43,674 bases of DNA, taken from NCBI GenBank assembly GCA_945957605.1, contig CAMFLR010000030.1, positions 1 through 43,674 on the forward strand, read 5' to 3'. How positions within the stretch are numbered: position 1 is the stretch's first letter; every line of letters begins with the position of its first letter. Shown one piece after another: positions 25,028 to 33,155 of this stretch. The position numbers and the translations under genes are program-made. The notes beneath the pieces were generated by a model, which made no database searches, was not told the DNA's origin, and worked only from the letters and a program-made list of their open reading frames with translations. Source of the stretch: an uncultured Isosphaeraceae bacterium. Its GTDB lineage: Bacteria > Planctomycetota > Planctomycetia > Isosphaerales > Isosphaeraceae.

Positions 25028-26569
25028 TTACGGCTGCGGCTTGCTCTTCAACACCTGTTCGACCAACTTCGGGTCGAGAATTGGTTTCTTTCTCGCCCGG
25101 TTTGTTGGTGGAATCACGTCGTCGGGAGGGGGGACGGGCGTGCCTTGCGGCAGATTCGCGAGCGCAGGGTTTTGCGCTGGCGGCAGCGGCGGCATGGCGC
25201 CGGGAGGCAAGGCCGGCATCACTCCCGGGACAGCGGCGGGTTGCACCTGGCCGAGCGGCAGGCCGGGGACGATGTCGGGGTTCGCATTGACCACGGCAGG
25301 CCCGAGCGGTCTCGGCTTGCGCGGCGGAATTGGCACGGGATTCTCCGCACCGAGCACGAACGGCGGGTCGAACCGCGTTCCGTTCGGAACGCCAGGGGCG
25401 ACGGCCTCACCTTCGAGGTTCGTGACCGAAATGCGCGGCTGCGGCGTTCCGAAAGTGCCCGGAGCCGGCACGACGTCGGAATTGCCGGTGGGCGTTGCGC
25501 TGGAACGACCAGCGTAGCGATCGGCACCAAATCCGCTTGGGGTGCTTTGTGTCACCATGGGAGCCGCTGGAGGCGCAAAGCTTGCCCTGTTCACCGGTTC
25601 GCCCGATCGCAGATTGTTGAGCCAGAACGCAACCGTCCGGAACTTCTGGTCGTTGGGACCGAAGAATGCGGCCTTAGGCGCTCCGCCGTGAGGGGTCGTC
25701 GCGGCCGTGAGCAACTCGCTCTTGAGCGGCTCCCGACGGTTCACGAGCCGGAGCGTCGCGTCGAGGTTTGCGCGAAGCACGTCGGCAGTGACTTCGGCGC
25801 GGGACGCTGCGATGAGCTGGAATTCGCCCGTGTACTGCTGGTTGTGGCAGCTCACGCACGAGGTTTGCAGCACAGGGTGCACGTAAGTCGCGAACTCGCC
25901 GAGCCGCTTGCGGGCGACTTGTGGCGGCAGGTCGAAGACGACCGGCTGATTGATCGCCTTGCCGATTTCCCCCTTGGCACGGGCCAGGGCGGCGGGGCTC
26001 AGCTCGCGCGGAGCTTTCTCGACGACGTCGACACTCGTGGTTTTCACCTCGGCGTCGTGCGCCATCGCGGTCCGAGCCAGCGAAGCATCGATGTTCGAGA
26101 TCATCCGCTCTGCGCGGGTGTCGTTAGGGTTGATCGCGAGGACCTGTTTCAGGTGCTCTTTCGCCTCGACGTTCATACGATTTTCGAGGCACCATTGCAC
26201 CAGGCGCATAAGTTCGTCGACATCGCGCGGGGCGATCGACGCAACTTTGTGCTCGTAAAGCTCTTTCATCGAGGCAAACTTCTTGACGACATTTGCCTTG
26301 GGCATGGGAACCGGCCCCCCCTTGAGGTGGAGCAGGTAATTCTCGCCGGTTTTGTCGAGCGAAATCTCGCCCTGGACGATCCGGCCGTTGGACAGCAGGA
26401 GGACCGCGAACGCAGGTACGTTCGTCGGTGCCGTGGTCGCGGCCGCGGGTAGCGGCGCGGGGGGCAAGGACGGCGGCGCGGCCTCCTGAGCGTCAGCGCA
26501 ATGCGCTGAAGTCCACAACAGGCCGAAAGCGGCCAATCCCGCCGTGAGGGGACGGTTTTTGGTTCTCAT
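25028..26569 (-). CDS. Exported Pro-rich protein with TPR-like region and a CxxCH haem motif
   Basis: The 513-residue protein starts at ATG 26569 with a signal peptide ending at about AHCADAQ. A Pro/Ala linker follows, then a small beta domain (VLLLSNGRIVQGEISLDKTG, near residue 58), a TPR-like helix pair (LMRLVQWCLENRMNVEAKEH, VLAINPNDTRA) and a domain with a single haem-binding motif, TSCVSCHNQQYTGEF, near residue 238. The last 200 residues are Pro/Gly/Ala-rich. One CxxCH in a planctomycete exported protein usually indicates a cytochrome c-like domain; an axial methionine cannot be assigned. It is divergent from the Sm-like gene. Confidence 0.85.
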   Translation of the reverse strand: MRTKNRPLTAGLAAFGLLWTSAHCADAQEAAPPSLPPAPLPAAATTAPTNVPAFAVLLLSNGRIVQGEISLDKTGENYLLHLKGGPVPMPKANVVKKFASMKELYEHKVASIAPRDVDELMRLVQWCLENRMNVEAKEHLKQVLAINPNDTRAERMISNIDASLARTAMAHDAEVKTTSVDVVEKAPRELSPAALARAKGEIGKAINQPVVFDLPPQVARKRLGEFATYVHPVLQTSCVSCHNQQYTGEFQLIAASRAEVTADVLRANLDATLRLVNRREPLKSELLTAATTPHGGAPKAAFFGPNDQKFRTVAFWLNNLRSGEPVNRASFAPPAAPMVTQSTPSGFGADRYAGRSSATPTGNSDVVPAPGTFGTPQPRISVTNLEGEAVAPGVPNGTRFDPPFVLGAENPVPIPPRKPRPLGPAVVNANPDIVPGLPLGQVQPAAVPGVMPALPPGAMPPLPPAQNPALANLPQGTPVPPPDDVIPPTNRARKKPILDPKLVEQVLKSKPQP

Positions 26570-26666
26570 GGTGGCGGGACGGTAGCTCTGACCCTACAAT
26601 TCGTCAAGATGAACCGCACACGAGTTCGCGCGTGTTCGTAGAATTACCCAAGGTGACGACAGACTG

Positions 26667-26966
26667 ATGACAACGCCTTCGTCCCCCGAACACGCAACGC
26701 CTTTGTTGGCCAACCTGATCGGCGAGACTATTGTCGTCGACCTCAGGTCTGAATATGTCTGCCTTGGAACCCTGGTCGGGCTCGACGCCAATTTCCTGGA
26801 TATGGTCGACGCCGACCTGCACGACATGCGTGATAGTACAAAGACACGCGAGATTTATGTCTACGACTCAATGCGGCTGGGGATTCGTCGCAACCGTGCC
26901 CGCGTTTTACTGCGCAGGGATGAAGTGGTGGCGATCACCCGCTTCAGCGATATTTCCGAGTCTTGA
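26667..26966 (+). CDS. Small Sm-like (LSm-fold) protein
   Basis: The 99-residue protein starts at ATG 26667, with AAGGTGA at 26650-26656. Residues 11-50 fit the Sm1 pattern: PLLANLIGETIVVDLRSEYV, then CLGTLVGLDANFLDMVDADL, with the conserved Gly and the Leu-Asp-x-Asn core. The C-terminal RRDEVVAITRFSDI fits Sm2. It lacks Hfq-specific motifs (such as KHA or YKHAI). The central loop is charged (DSTKTREIYVYDSMRLGI). RNA binding is an inference from the fold. It stands alone between the Pro-rich gene and the TPM gene. Confidence 0.78.
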   Translation: MTTPSSPEHATPLLANLIGETIVVDLRSEYVCLGTLVGLDANFLDMVDADLHDMRDSTKTREIYVYDSMRLGIRRNRARVLLRRDEVVAITRFSDISES

Positions 26967-27128
26967 AACGACCGACGAAGAAATCCGGCACGCCGCGTGC
27001 GGAAATTTCGGATAATTCACGCTTCGCGGCGAAGATACTCCGGTGGTGAAAGTCGGGCACATTGATGGCCCCGCCCGCTCATGCCAGCCGGGCTTTGCAC
27101 CATCTTTTCAGACGATCTGAGGAAACCC

Positions 27129-28184
27129 ATGCGATTGCTCCGTTCCCTTCTGGCCGTTCCGATCGTCCTTGCGACGGGCCTGCTCGCGCAAGCGTCGGAA
27201 GTGCGCGACAACGCGAAGCTGTTCAGCCGCGACGCAGTGACGAAAGCTGAAGCCGAGCTGGCTCGCATCGAGCGCGAAACCAACGTGCCGGTGACGATCG
27301 AAACGGTCGACAGCCTGAACGGCAAGAACATCGACGAGGCGATGAGGGACATCGGCAAGAGCGAGCGGATCAAGGGATTGTTCGTTCTGATCGCTGTCAA
27401 GGAAAAGAAGAACGACGCGGGCGCCTCGCGCGAATATGACCCGTATTTCCGCAAGGTCCACTATCAAGACGCATACAAAGGCTTTTTGCCCGGCTTCAAG
27501 AAGGGTGATTTCGACCTCGGCCTGGCGGAAGGCGTCGAGGGAATTGGATCAACCCTTCGCGTGGTGAAAACCGAGGCCGGCGGCACGATTACACCCAAGA
27601 CGGTCAATGCGCCCGCCCAGCCGCAACGGCGTGGGCCGGTCATCCCGCCCGTCGTGGCGCAGCGAAGGAGTTCAGGCATCATGACACTGATTTGGATCGT
27701 TGTGGGCATCTTCGCCGTGATGTTCGTGTTCCGACTGATCGGCGCGATGATGGGCGGCGGCTATCGCGGTGGCTACGGTGGAGCCCCCGGTGGCATGGGC
27801 GGCCCCGGATATGGTCCTGGCTACGGCGGCGGCGGAGGCGGTGGATTCTTCTCCAGCCTCTTCGGCGGCATCGGCGGCGCAATGGCCGGCAACTGGCTGT
27901 ACGACCAGTTCTCGGGCCGTCACCGACACTATGACGACGGTGGATACACGCAGTACGGCGGTGGCGAAGCTCCGCCTGCTGACAACACCGGTGGCGAGTG
28001 GGGCGGTACCGCAGGCGATGGCGGTGGTAGCTGGGGCGGTGGCGACAATAGTGGCGGTGGCGGTGGTGATTGGGGCGGCGGTGGCGGCGGCGACTGGGGT
28101 GGTGGCGGCGGTGGTGACTGGGGCGGGGGTGGAGGTGGCGGCGATTGGGGCGGCGGTGGTGGTGGCGACGGCGGTAGCTGGTAA
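27129..28184 (+). CDS. TPM-domain membrane protein with Gly/Trp-rich repeat tail
   Basis: Start ATG 27129 has GAGGA at 27119-27123. The 351-residue protein has a signal peptide (LLAVPIVLATGLLAQASE), a TPM domain at about residues 22-150 (VRDNAKLFSRDAVTKAEAEL, GLFVLIAVKEKKNDAG), a linker, a transmembrane helix near 184-206 (LIWIVVGIFAVMFVFRLIG) and a Gly-rich region that ends in at least five DWGGGGGG-type units (about 310-351). YgcG/TPM proteins are linked to membrane-protein repair and phosphatase activity. The short Tyr-rich FFSSLFGGIGGAMAGNWLYD segment may pack on the membrane. A strong terminator follows. Confidence 0.88.
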   Translation: MRLLRSLLAVPIVLATGLLAQASEVRDNAKLFSRDAVTKAEAELARIERETNVPVTIETVDSLNGKNIDEAMRDIGKSERIKGLFVLIAVKEKKNDAGASREYDPYFRKVHYQDAYKGFLPGFKKGDFDLGLAEGVEGIGSTLRVVKTEAGGTITPKTVNAPAQPQRRGPVIPPVVAQRRSSGIMTLIWIVVGIFAVMFVFRLIGAMMGGGYRGGYGGAPGGMGGPGYGPGYGGGGGGGFFSSLFGGIGGAMAGNWLYDQFSGRHRHYDDGGYTQYGGGEAPPADNTGGEWGGTAGDGGGSWGGGDNSGGGGGDWGGGGGGDWGGGGGGDWGGGGGGGDWGGGGGGDGGSW

Positions 28185-28221
28185 CTTCTGCTTCTGTTGA
28201 TCCCGCAAGCAAATTAACAAG

Positions 28222-28254
28222 CGAGGCCGCGCTTCTTCACGAAACGCGGCCTCG
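28222..28254 (+). terminator. Terminator of the TPM gene
   Basis: A perfect 10-bp GC-rich stem (28222-28231 with 28245-28254) with a 13-base loop is followed by TTCTCTTTT. It lies 38 bases after the TPM stop codon. Confidence 0.8.
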
Positions 28255-28596
28255 TTCTCTTTTGCTCACTTACGGAAGCTGGAATTTGGCTCTTGCAGCC
28301 GGAGTTTTTGGGTGACGGATGTTTTTGACTCTTTGTTGTTTTGTGTTGTTTTAAAATAGACTTAATAATTTAAAAATTAAACATTTGGAATTGAGCACTG
28401 GTTGTAAGTCGCGTGACCTGGACAACTTATTGTCCCGGTCGCGAAGCGACAGGAGGATATCACAAGCTGTTTGACTCCAACCTCTTGTGGCTACGCCACC
28501 TGGACAACGAGTTGTCCAGGCCACCCAGTGCTATCGATTGCCGAGCATTTTCTTCGGACGAAAATAGATGAAATCCTGAAATACTTAACCGTTCAA
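28255..28596. other. AT-rich spacer with palindromic repeats
   Basis: About 340 bases without a gene. Bases 28318-28395 are strikingly AT-rich for this GC-rich DNA (runs such as TTTTAAAATAGACTTAATAA). To the right are palindromes sharing the core CCTGGACAAC/TTGTCC, listed separately. Confidence 0.75.
28417..28523. repeat. Two related palindromic elements (CTGGACAA/TTGTCC cores)
   Basis: The first element has CTGGACAA, then CTTA, then TTGTCCCGG (about 28419-28439), followed by the small hairpin GGTCGCGAAGCGAC. The second has the perfect palindrome CCTGGACAAC-GA-GTTGTCCAGG (28500-28521), preceded by GTGGCTACGCCAC, a hairpin of the same kind. The two copies are about 80 bases apart in mirrored order. 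They resemble dispersed REP-like intergenic elements. Confidence 0.6.
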
Positions 28597-30078
28597 TCAA
28601 TGCTCCGCACAATACCCGCCCGGAAGAAATCCTGCCGGCTGCGAACTCGCGTTCGACGGTTTCTGCTGTGCGGCCAGGAGCAACGCGTCGAGTGCCTTGC
28701 GATCCTGCAACTTGCCCCGAACAAAGACCGCATTGATGCGCGTCGTGTTGGAAATATCGACTGTCGGATCGCCATCGAGCAGCACAAGGTCGGCCACTTT
28801 TCCTGGAGCAACGGATCCAGCCGTTTCGGTGATCCCGAAATACCGCGCGGGATTGATCGTGGCGGCTTGCAGCGCTTCGAGCGGAGTAAGTCCCGACTTG
28901 ACCAGCAAAGCAAGCTCATCGTGCAGGCTAAATCCCGCGAAGATGTACGGATTCGCTTCATCTGTCCCTGCGAGAATTGGCACGCCCGCCTTGTGCATTT
29001 CGCCAACCAACTCCATCCCGCGTGCGAATGCCTTGCGCTGATTGGCGTAATCTTCAGGCTTGAGCGACTTGAAGCGTGTGTCGAGTTTGGGATCCCAGAA
29101 CAGCCGCACAAAAGGGTCGACATATTTCACACGATCATCGCTCTTGAACTTGGCGTCGTCCATCGAGCCAAGCGCACGCAGCACCACGAGCGTAGGGCAC
29201 TGATACGTGCCGTTCGCTTTGAGCTTGGCAAAGAATTTCGCGGCAATCTTTTCGTCGTACGACTCTCGCAAAGCGATATCGAGCGGCGCGAGCTTGGTTC
29301 GGGCGATCGACCAGTCGCCATGATTCTCGTCGAGGATCTTCTTGCGCTGGGCGAGAGCTTCCGCTTCGCGAGGCGAGCACGCGGCCATTACCCCGTAAAG
29401 ATGTTCCATACTTTTCATACCCAGGTCGCTGGCCTCGCTTGCGCTGATCAGCGTGGGAACGTGCCCGGCAAAGGGTAAGCCTTGCTGTTTCGCCTCGCGG
29501 GCGATACTGCGAAATCCCTCGGGCGTCAGCAGTGAGTAGACCTTGATAAAATCGGCGCCCGCGGCCTTGGAATCGCGCACGGCTTTGAAGGCGTCGGCTT
29601 CGTTGTGAATCGCGCGCGAACCGGGCCAAAACGGCTTGGGGCCGTCGAGCATGTTGCTCGCGAGAGCGATTCTCGGACCGAGCCTTTTGCCGTTTTCAAT
29701 TTGCTTCTTCCACGCGGAATGCGGCACGGGAAAGCCCGTCAACGCCGGGTTTCCCCACATCACGCGCACTCCGGTTATGCCATTGGCGATATTGAGCGGA
29801 ATCGACCGCTCCGTGGGCAAATGGGCGTGCATGTCCCAGAGTCCGGGGATCAAAAACTTGCCGCGGCCGTCGATAATCGGCGAATCCGGACTGATCGGCG
29901 AGAACAACTCGTCGGCGATGACCATCGACACAACCCCACGCGAGATCACAACGGTTTGCCCCTTCTTCGCCGGGCCTCCCGTCGTGTCGATCACCGTTAC
30001 GCCCGTGATGATGGTTGGCGGCTGGTTTTCTGGCGGGGTCAGAAGCACAAGGGACAGCACAATCGGCAGCAGCGACAT
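28597..30078 (-). CDS. Amidohydrolase family metal-dependent hydrolase, exported
   Basis: The 493-residue product starts at ATG 30078 behind AGGAAT; a signal peptide (LLPIVLSLVLLTP) is present. The metal-binding motif of the amidohydrolase barrel is WDMHAHL (His84, His86), with further ligands expected in LPFAGHVPTL, MEHLYG and AGTDEANPY. The C-terminal PGKVADLVLLDGDP returns to the beta-sandwich domain. This fits the imidazolonepropionase/prolidase-like exported group of planctomycetes. The substrate is unknown. It is divergent from the sulfatase gene with a 188-base shared spacer. Confidence 0.93.
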   Translation of the reverse strand: MSLLPIVLSLVLLTPPENQPPTIITGVTVIDTTGGPAKKGQTVVISRGVVSMVIADELFSPISPDSPIIDGRGKFLIPGLWDMHAHLPTERSIPLNIANGITGVRVMWGNPALTGFPVPHSAWKKQIENGKRLGPRIALASNMLDGPKPFWPGSRAIHNEADAFKAVRDSKAAGADFIKVYSLLTPEGFRSIAREAKQQGLPFAGHVPTLISASEASDLGMKSMEHLYGVMAACSPREAEALAQRKKILDENHGDWSIARTKLAPLDIALRESYDEKIAAKFFAKLKANGTYQCPTLVVLRALGSMDDAKFKSDDRVKYVDPFVRLFWDPKLDTRFKSLKPEDYANQRKAFARGMELVGEMHKAGVPILAGTDEANPYIFAGFSLHDELALLVKSGLTPLEALQAATINPARYFGITETAGSVAPGKVADLVLLDGDPTVDISNTTRINAVFVRGKLQDRKALDALLLAAQQKPSNASSQPAGFLPGGYCAEH

Positions 30079-30266
30079 GCGTGATTCCTGCGGCAATTCG
30101 CGAGTGTTACGGTAAAGCTCAGTCTATCTTACCTTATCCCGGAAATTCATCGCGATGTCATGCTGTTGACTTCAATTCATCACGCCGCGCGAGACTATCC
30201 GACGCGTTGCGGGTTCGATCGGTGTCGTTTCTCGCTTCTCTCCGCAGCCAGGAGCCTACCATCAAC

Positions 30267-31634
30267 ATGTCGCGTCCGATTTTTGCTTTCGTGCTCGCGT
30301 TCGGTGCGTTGATCGCCGGATTCGCTCCGGTCAAAGCCGCCGAAACTCGCCCCAACGTGCTGATCATCGTCGCCGACGACCTCGGTTACGCCGACCTCGG
30401 ATTTCAGGGATGCAAGGATATCCCCACGCCGAACCTCGATGCCTTGGCCAAATCGGGCGTGCGCTGCACGAGCGGCTACGTGACCGGCCCTTATTGCAGT
30501 CCAACACGCGCGGGACTGCTTACCGGTCGCTATCAGCAGCGTTTCGGACACGAGTTTAATCCCGGCGGTGCAGGGCCAAACGTCGGTCTACCACTGAGTC
30601 AGACGACACTCGCCGACCAATTCAAGGCGGCGGGTTACACCACCGGTCTCGTGGGGAAATGGCACCTGGGGAATCAGCCCAAGTTCCATCCGCAAAAGCG
30701 CGGGTTTGATGAGTTTTTCGGATTCCTTGGCGGAGCCCACGGCTATTTTCCTGCCGAAGCCGCCGCGCCGATTTTGCAAGGGACCAAGACGGTCAAGGAA
30801 ACGGAATATCTCACCGACGCCTTCACGCGCGAGGCGGTTTCTTTCATCGAGCGGCACAAGGCCGATCCGTTCGTGCTCTATCTCGCGTACAACGCCGTCC
30901 ACACGCCAATGCACGCCACCGATGCTCGCCTGACGCGGTTTGCTTCGATCACCGACAAACGCCGGCAAACTTACGCCGCAATGCTTTTCGCGATGGATGA
31001 AGGCGTTGGCAAGGTGCTGAATGCGCTCGATTCGACCGGTGTTCGTGATAACACCTTGATCGTCTTCTTCAGCGACAACGGCGGGCCGACGATGCCGGGA
31101 ACGACGATCAACGGGTCGTCGAATGCACCGCTGAGGGGCTCAAAACGAACAACCTGCGAAGGCGGTATCCGCGTGCCGTTTGTTTTTAGCTGGAAAGGAA
31201 AGCTGCCGGCCGGCGCGACTTATGAGTCGCCAATCGCCCAGATCGACGTTCTCCCCACTGCGCTTGCCGCGTGCGGAGCCACACCCAAGCCGGACACCAA
31301 GTTCGACGGCGTGAACCTCTTACCCTACCTGAAAGGTGAAAACAAAGACGTTCCCCACACAACGCTCTTCTGGCGCCTTGGCGGTCAGAACGCAGTGCGG
31401 CATGGCGAATGGAAACTCGTGCAGTATGACGCCGCGCTCGACACGCCCGGCGAAATCTCGCGTGGCGTCCCCAAAATCTCACCGCCCCGTCTCTACAACC
31501 TCGCGGCCGACATCGGCGAAACCAAAGACGTTTCCGCGGAAAACCCGCTGAAAGTCGCGCTCTTACAGTCGCTCTTGCAGGAGTGGAACAAGGGGAACGT
31601 CAAGCCATTGTGGGGGCAGGGGGGCCAGGAATAG
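30267..31634 (+). CDS. Sulfatase (formylglycine-dependent arylsulfatase family), exported
   Basis: From ATG 30267 (AGGAG at 30250-30254) the product is 455 residues; the upstream open frame is not protein-like. A signal peptide (IFAFVLAFGALIAGFAPVKA) is followed by RPNVLIIVADDLGYAD with metal aspartates 37 and 38, and the CxPxR motif CSPTRAGLLTGRY, in which Cys77 would be converted to formylglycine. KWHLG, VLYLAYNAVHTPMH and FFSDNGGP (metal Asp/Asn) are also present. Such enzymes remove sulfate from algal or marine polysaccharides and are a hallmark of planctomycetes. No maturase gene is in the window. Confidence 0.96.
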   Translation: MSRPIFAFVLAFGALIAGFAPVKAAETRPNVLIIVADDLGYADLGFQGCKDIPTPNLDALAKSGVRCTSGYVTGPYCSPTRAGLLTGRYQQRFGHEFNPGGAGPNVGLPLSQTTLADQFKAAGYTTGLVGKWHLGNQPKFHPQKRGFDEFFGFLGGAHGYFPAEAAAPILQGTKTVKETEYLTDAFTREAVSFIERHKADPFVLYLAYNAVHTPMHATDARLTRFASITDKRRQTYAAMLFAMDEGVGKVLNALDSTGVRDNTLIVFFSDNGGPTMPGTTINGSSNAPLRGSKRTTCEGGIRVPFVFSWKGKLPAGATYESPIAQIDVLPTALAACGATPKPDTKFDGVNLLPYLKGENKDVPHTTLFWRLGGQNAVRHGEWKLVQYDAALDTPGEISRGVPKISPPRLYNLAADIGETKDVSAENPLKVALLQSLLQEWNKGNVKPLWGQGGQE

Positions 31635-31651
31635 TCTCGAGTTGAAACACC

Positions 31652-31676
31652 GCCGAGGGACACGCCGTCCCTCGGC
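31652..31676. terminator. Bidirectional hairpin between sulfatase and DUF1080 genes
   Basis: A perfect 10-bp stem (31652-31661 with 31667-31676) with a 5-base loop lies between the two convergent stop codons. No T run follows on either strand, so it may work as a weak shared terminator. Confidence 0.55.
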
Positions 31677-31696
31677 AGGGTTGACCATTTCAGCGA

Positions 31697-32341
31697 TCAG
31701 TTGAGATCCTGAATTTTGACGTTTTTAAACCAGCAATCCTTGCCGTGATCCTGGAATCCAAGATAACCCGCGCGGTTGAAATCCTTGATCGTCACGTTCT
31801 TGAACTTGTGATTCGTGCCGTCGGCTCGCTTGCCGGGTTTATCGAACGCGTCGAGGTCGATGCTCGAAACGTCCTGGCCGTTCAAATTCACCGTGATTTT
31901 CGGCCCTTTCGCCGTCACGGTCATGTGATTCCACTCACCCGCCGGTTTCTGAGCGTTCACCTTGGTGCCGGCGAGGTCGTAAAACGCGCCGGTGTCGTGA
32001 TAGCCGGTGCCAGTGGTGTCATCGAGGGCGATTTCCAGGCCCGTCATCACCGGATCTTTCAGCTCGCCGACGCGCACGAACACGCCCGAATTGCACCCCT
32101 TTGAGAGCTTGTAATCGAAGTCGAGAATGAAGCTGTTGTGGGGCTTTTCGTGCACGACGATGTAGCCGCCTGAATTGTGCGGATTGAGCCCATCATCCTG
32201 TACGTTCGCCTTATTGAGTGGCTTCTTATCCTTGTTGGTGATCCAGCCGTCGCCCGACTTGCCATCAAAAATCGTCACCGCTTCGCCTGCCGCCGCACCC
32301 ATCAAACCCGCGGCCAGTAGACTCATCAGGAACATGCGCAT
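31697..32341 (-). CDS. DUF1080 (3-keto-disaccharide hydrolase-like) exported protein
   Basis: The 214-residue protein has a signal peptide (MRMFLMSLLAAGLMGAAAGE) and one concanavalin-like DUF1080 domain: TIFDGKSGDGWI near residue 23, GYIVVHEKPHNSFILDFDYK, then CNSGVFVRVG, GEWNHMTVTAKGPKITVNLN and AGYLGFQDHG near the end, which are standard DUF1080 landmarks. Recent work links this family to cleavage of 3-keto-glycosides; planctomycetes carry dozens. Start ATG 32341 has GGGAG upstream. Neighbouring sulfatase and amidohydrolase genes suit a polysaccharide-handling locus, but co-regulation is not shown. Confidence 0.93.
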   Translation of the reverse strand: MRMFLMSLLAAGLMGAAAGEAVTIFDGKSGDGWITNKDKKPLNKANVQDDGLNPHNSGGYIVVHEKPHNSFILDFDYKLSKGCNSGVFVRVGELKDPVMTGLEIALDDTTGTGYHDTGAFYDLAGTKVNAQKPAGEWNHMTVTAKGPKITVNLNGQDVSSIDLDAFDKPGKRADGTNHKFKNVTIKDFNRAGYLGFQDHGKDCWFKNVKIQDLN

Positions 32342-32474
32342 CGTCGTGGTCTCCCGGTTGATTTTCGCAATCTCCCGCTCCTGGTGCCGAATGGCTCAGA
32401 GCGAACGGATGCAATATAACCGTCGAGCCGACGTCGCACATCCGCCCAGCAAATGAACCGCACGAGCGAATGCC

Positions 32475-33071
32475 ATGCATGAGCCAACGTCTGAACCGCC
32501 GCTTTTCCGTCCACCGCAAGGGCCAACCAGCCGTTTCCGCGCCTGGCACGAACGCTGTACGCAGCAGACGCTGCTCGATCACGGCTGGGACGTTCCTGTT
32601 ACGTGCGCTACGTGTGGCGACCGGAATGTGCCCGAGTTCAAGGGATGGACGCCATCTCAGGCGATTCGCGTCGGCAAAAGTCCGACGGTTTATGCCGACC
32701 TGGCGTGCACACAATGTGGTGCGAATGTCAAAAAAGAGGCCGGCGTCGAGCTTGTTTCACTGTTTGAAAATCAGCCTATCGACCCACGCAACAAACGGAT
32801 CCTCTCGCTATTTCTTGGGGGAATCTTGTTCTGGCTTGTGACCGGGATGGGACTGTTCGGGATCATGCGAACGCCGCTCTTTGGCTTCTTCGTGGTGTCA
32901 CTACCCATGATGGCGCTCGTACCAGTTATGATGGGAATGAACGCGAAGATTCAGGGGCTCCGACGAACCTGCCCCTGCGGAACGCCCGCGTACAAGTTCA
33001 TGGGAATGCTGGGACGATCGTACTGTTTCCGGTGTTCGACGTGCGGCCGCTTGATGCGGTTGAAGGATTAG
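32475..33071 (+). CDS. Zinc-ribbon membrane protein of unknown function
   Basis: The 198-residue protein has an N-terminal CxxC pair (TCATCGDRNVPEF, near residue 43), a second (LACTQCGANVKKE, near 77), two transmembrane helices at about residues 108-129 (LSLFLGGILFWLVTGMGLFG) and 131-154 (TPLFGFFVVSLPMMALVPVM), and C-terminal pairs (RRTCPCGTPAYKF, FRCSTCGRLM). That is two zinc ribbons flanking a hairpin of membrane helices. No family is recognised. It is followed by a methyltransferase gene on the same strand after 84 bases. Confidence 0.82.
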   Translation: MHEPTSEPPLFRPPQGPTSRFRAWHERCTQQTLLDHGWDVPVTCATCGDRNVPEFKGWTPSQAIRVGKSPTVYADLACTQCGANVKKEAGVELVSLFENQPIDPRNKRILSLFLGGILFWLVTGMGLFGIMRTPLFGFFVVSLPMMALVPVMMGMNAKIQGLRRTCPCGTPAYKFMGMLGRSYCFRCSTCGRLMRLKD

Positions 33072-33155
33072 TTGCGCGCATCACGTGCGTGAGATTGAGA
33101 AGAGTAGCCGCGGCGATTCGCGAGGGTTCTGATTAGACCCATTGCAAGGTGAACC

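Noticed and set aside
28471..29478. A plus-strand open frame of 335 codons over the amidohydrolase gene
   Set aside because: It is the antisense shadow of the amidohydrolase, whose metal motifs are intact on the minus strand.
30166..30198. Promoter candidate TTGACT...GACTAT before the sulfatase gene
   Set aside because: The 21-base spacing is too long for a housekeeping promoter.
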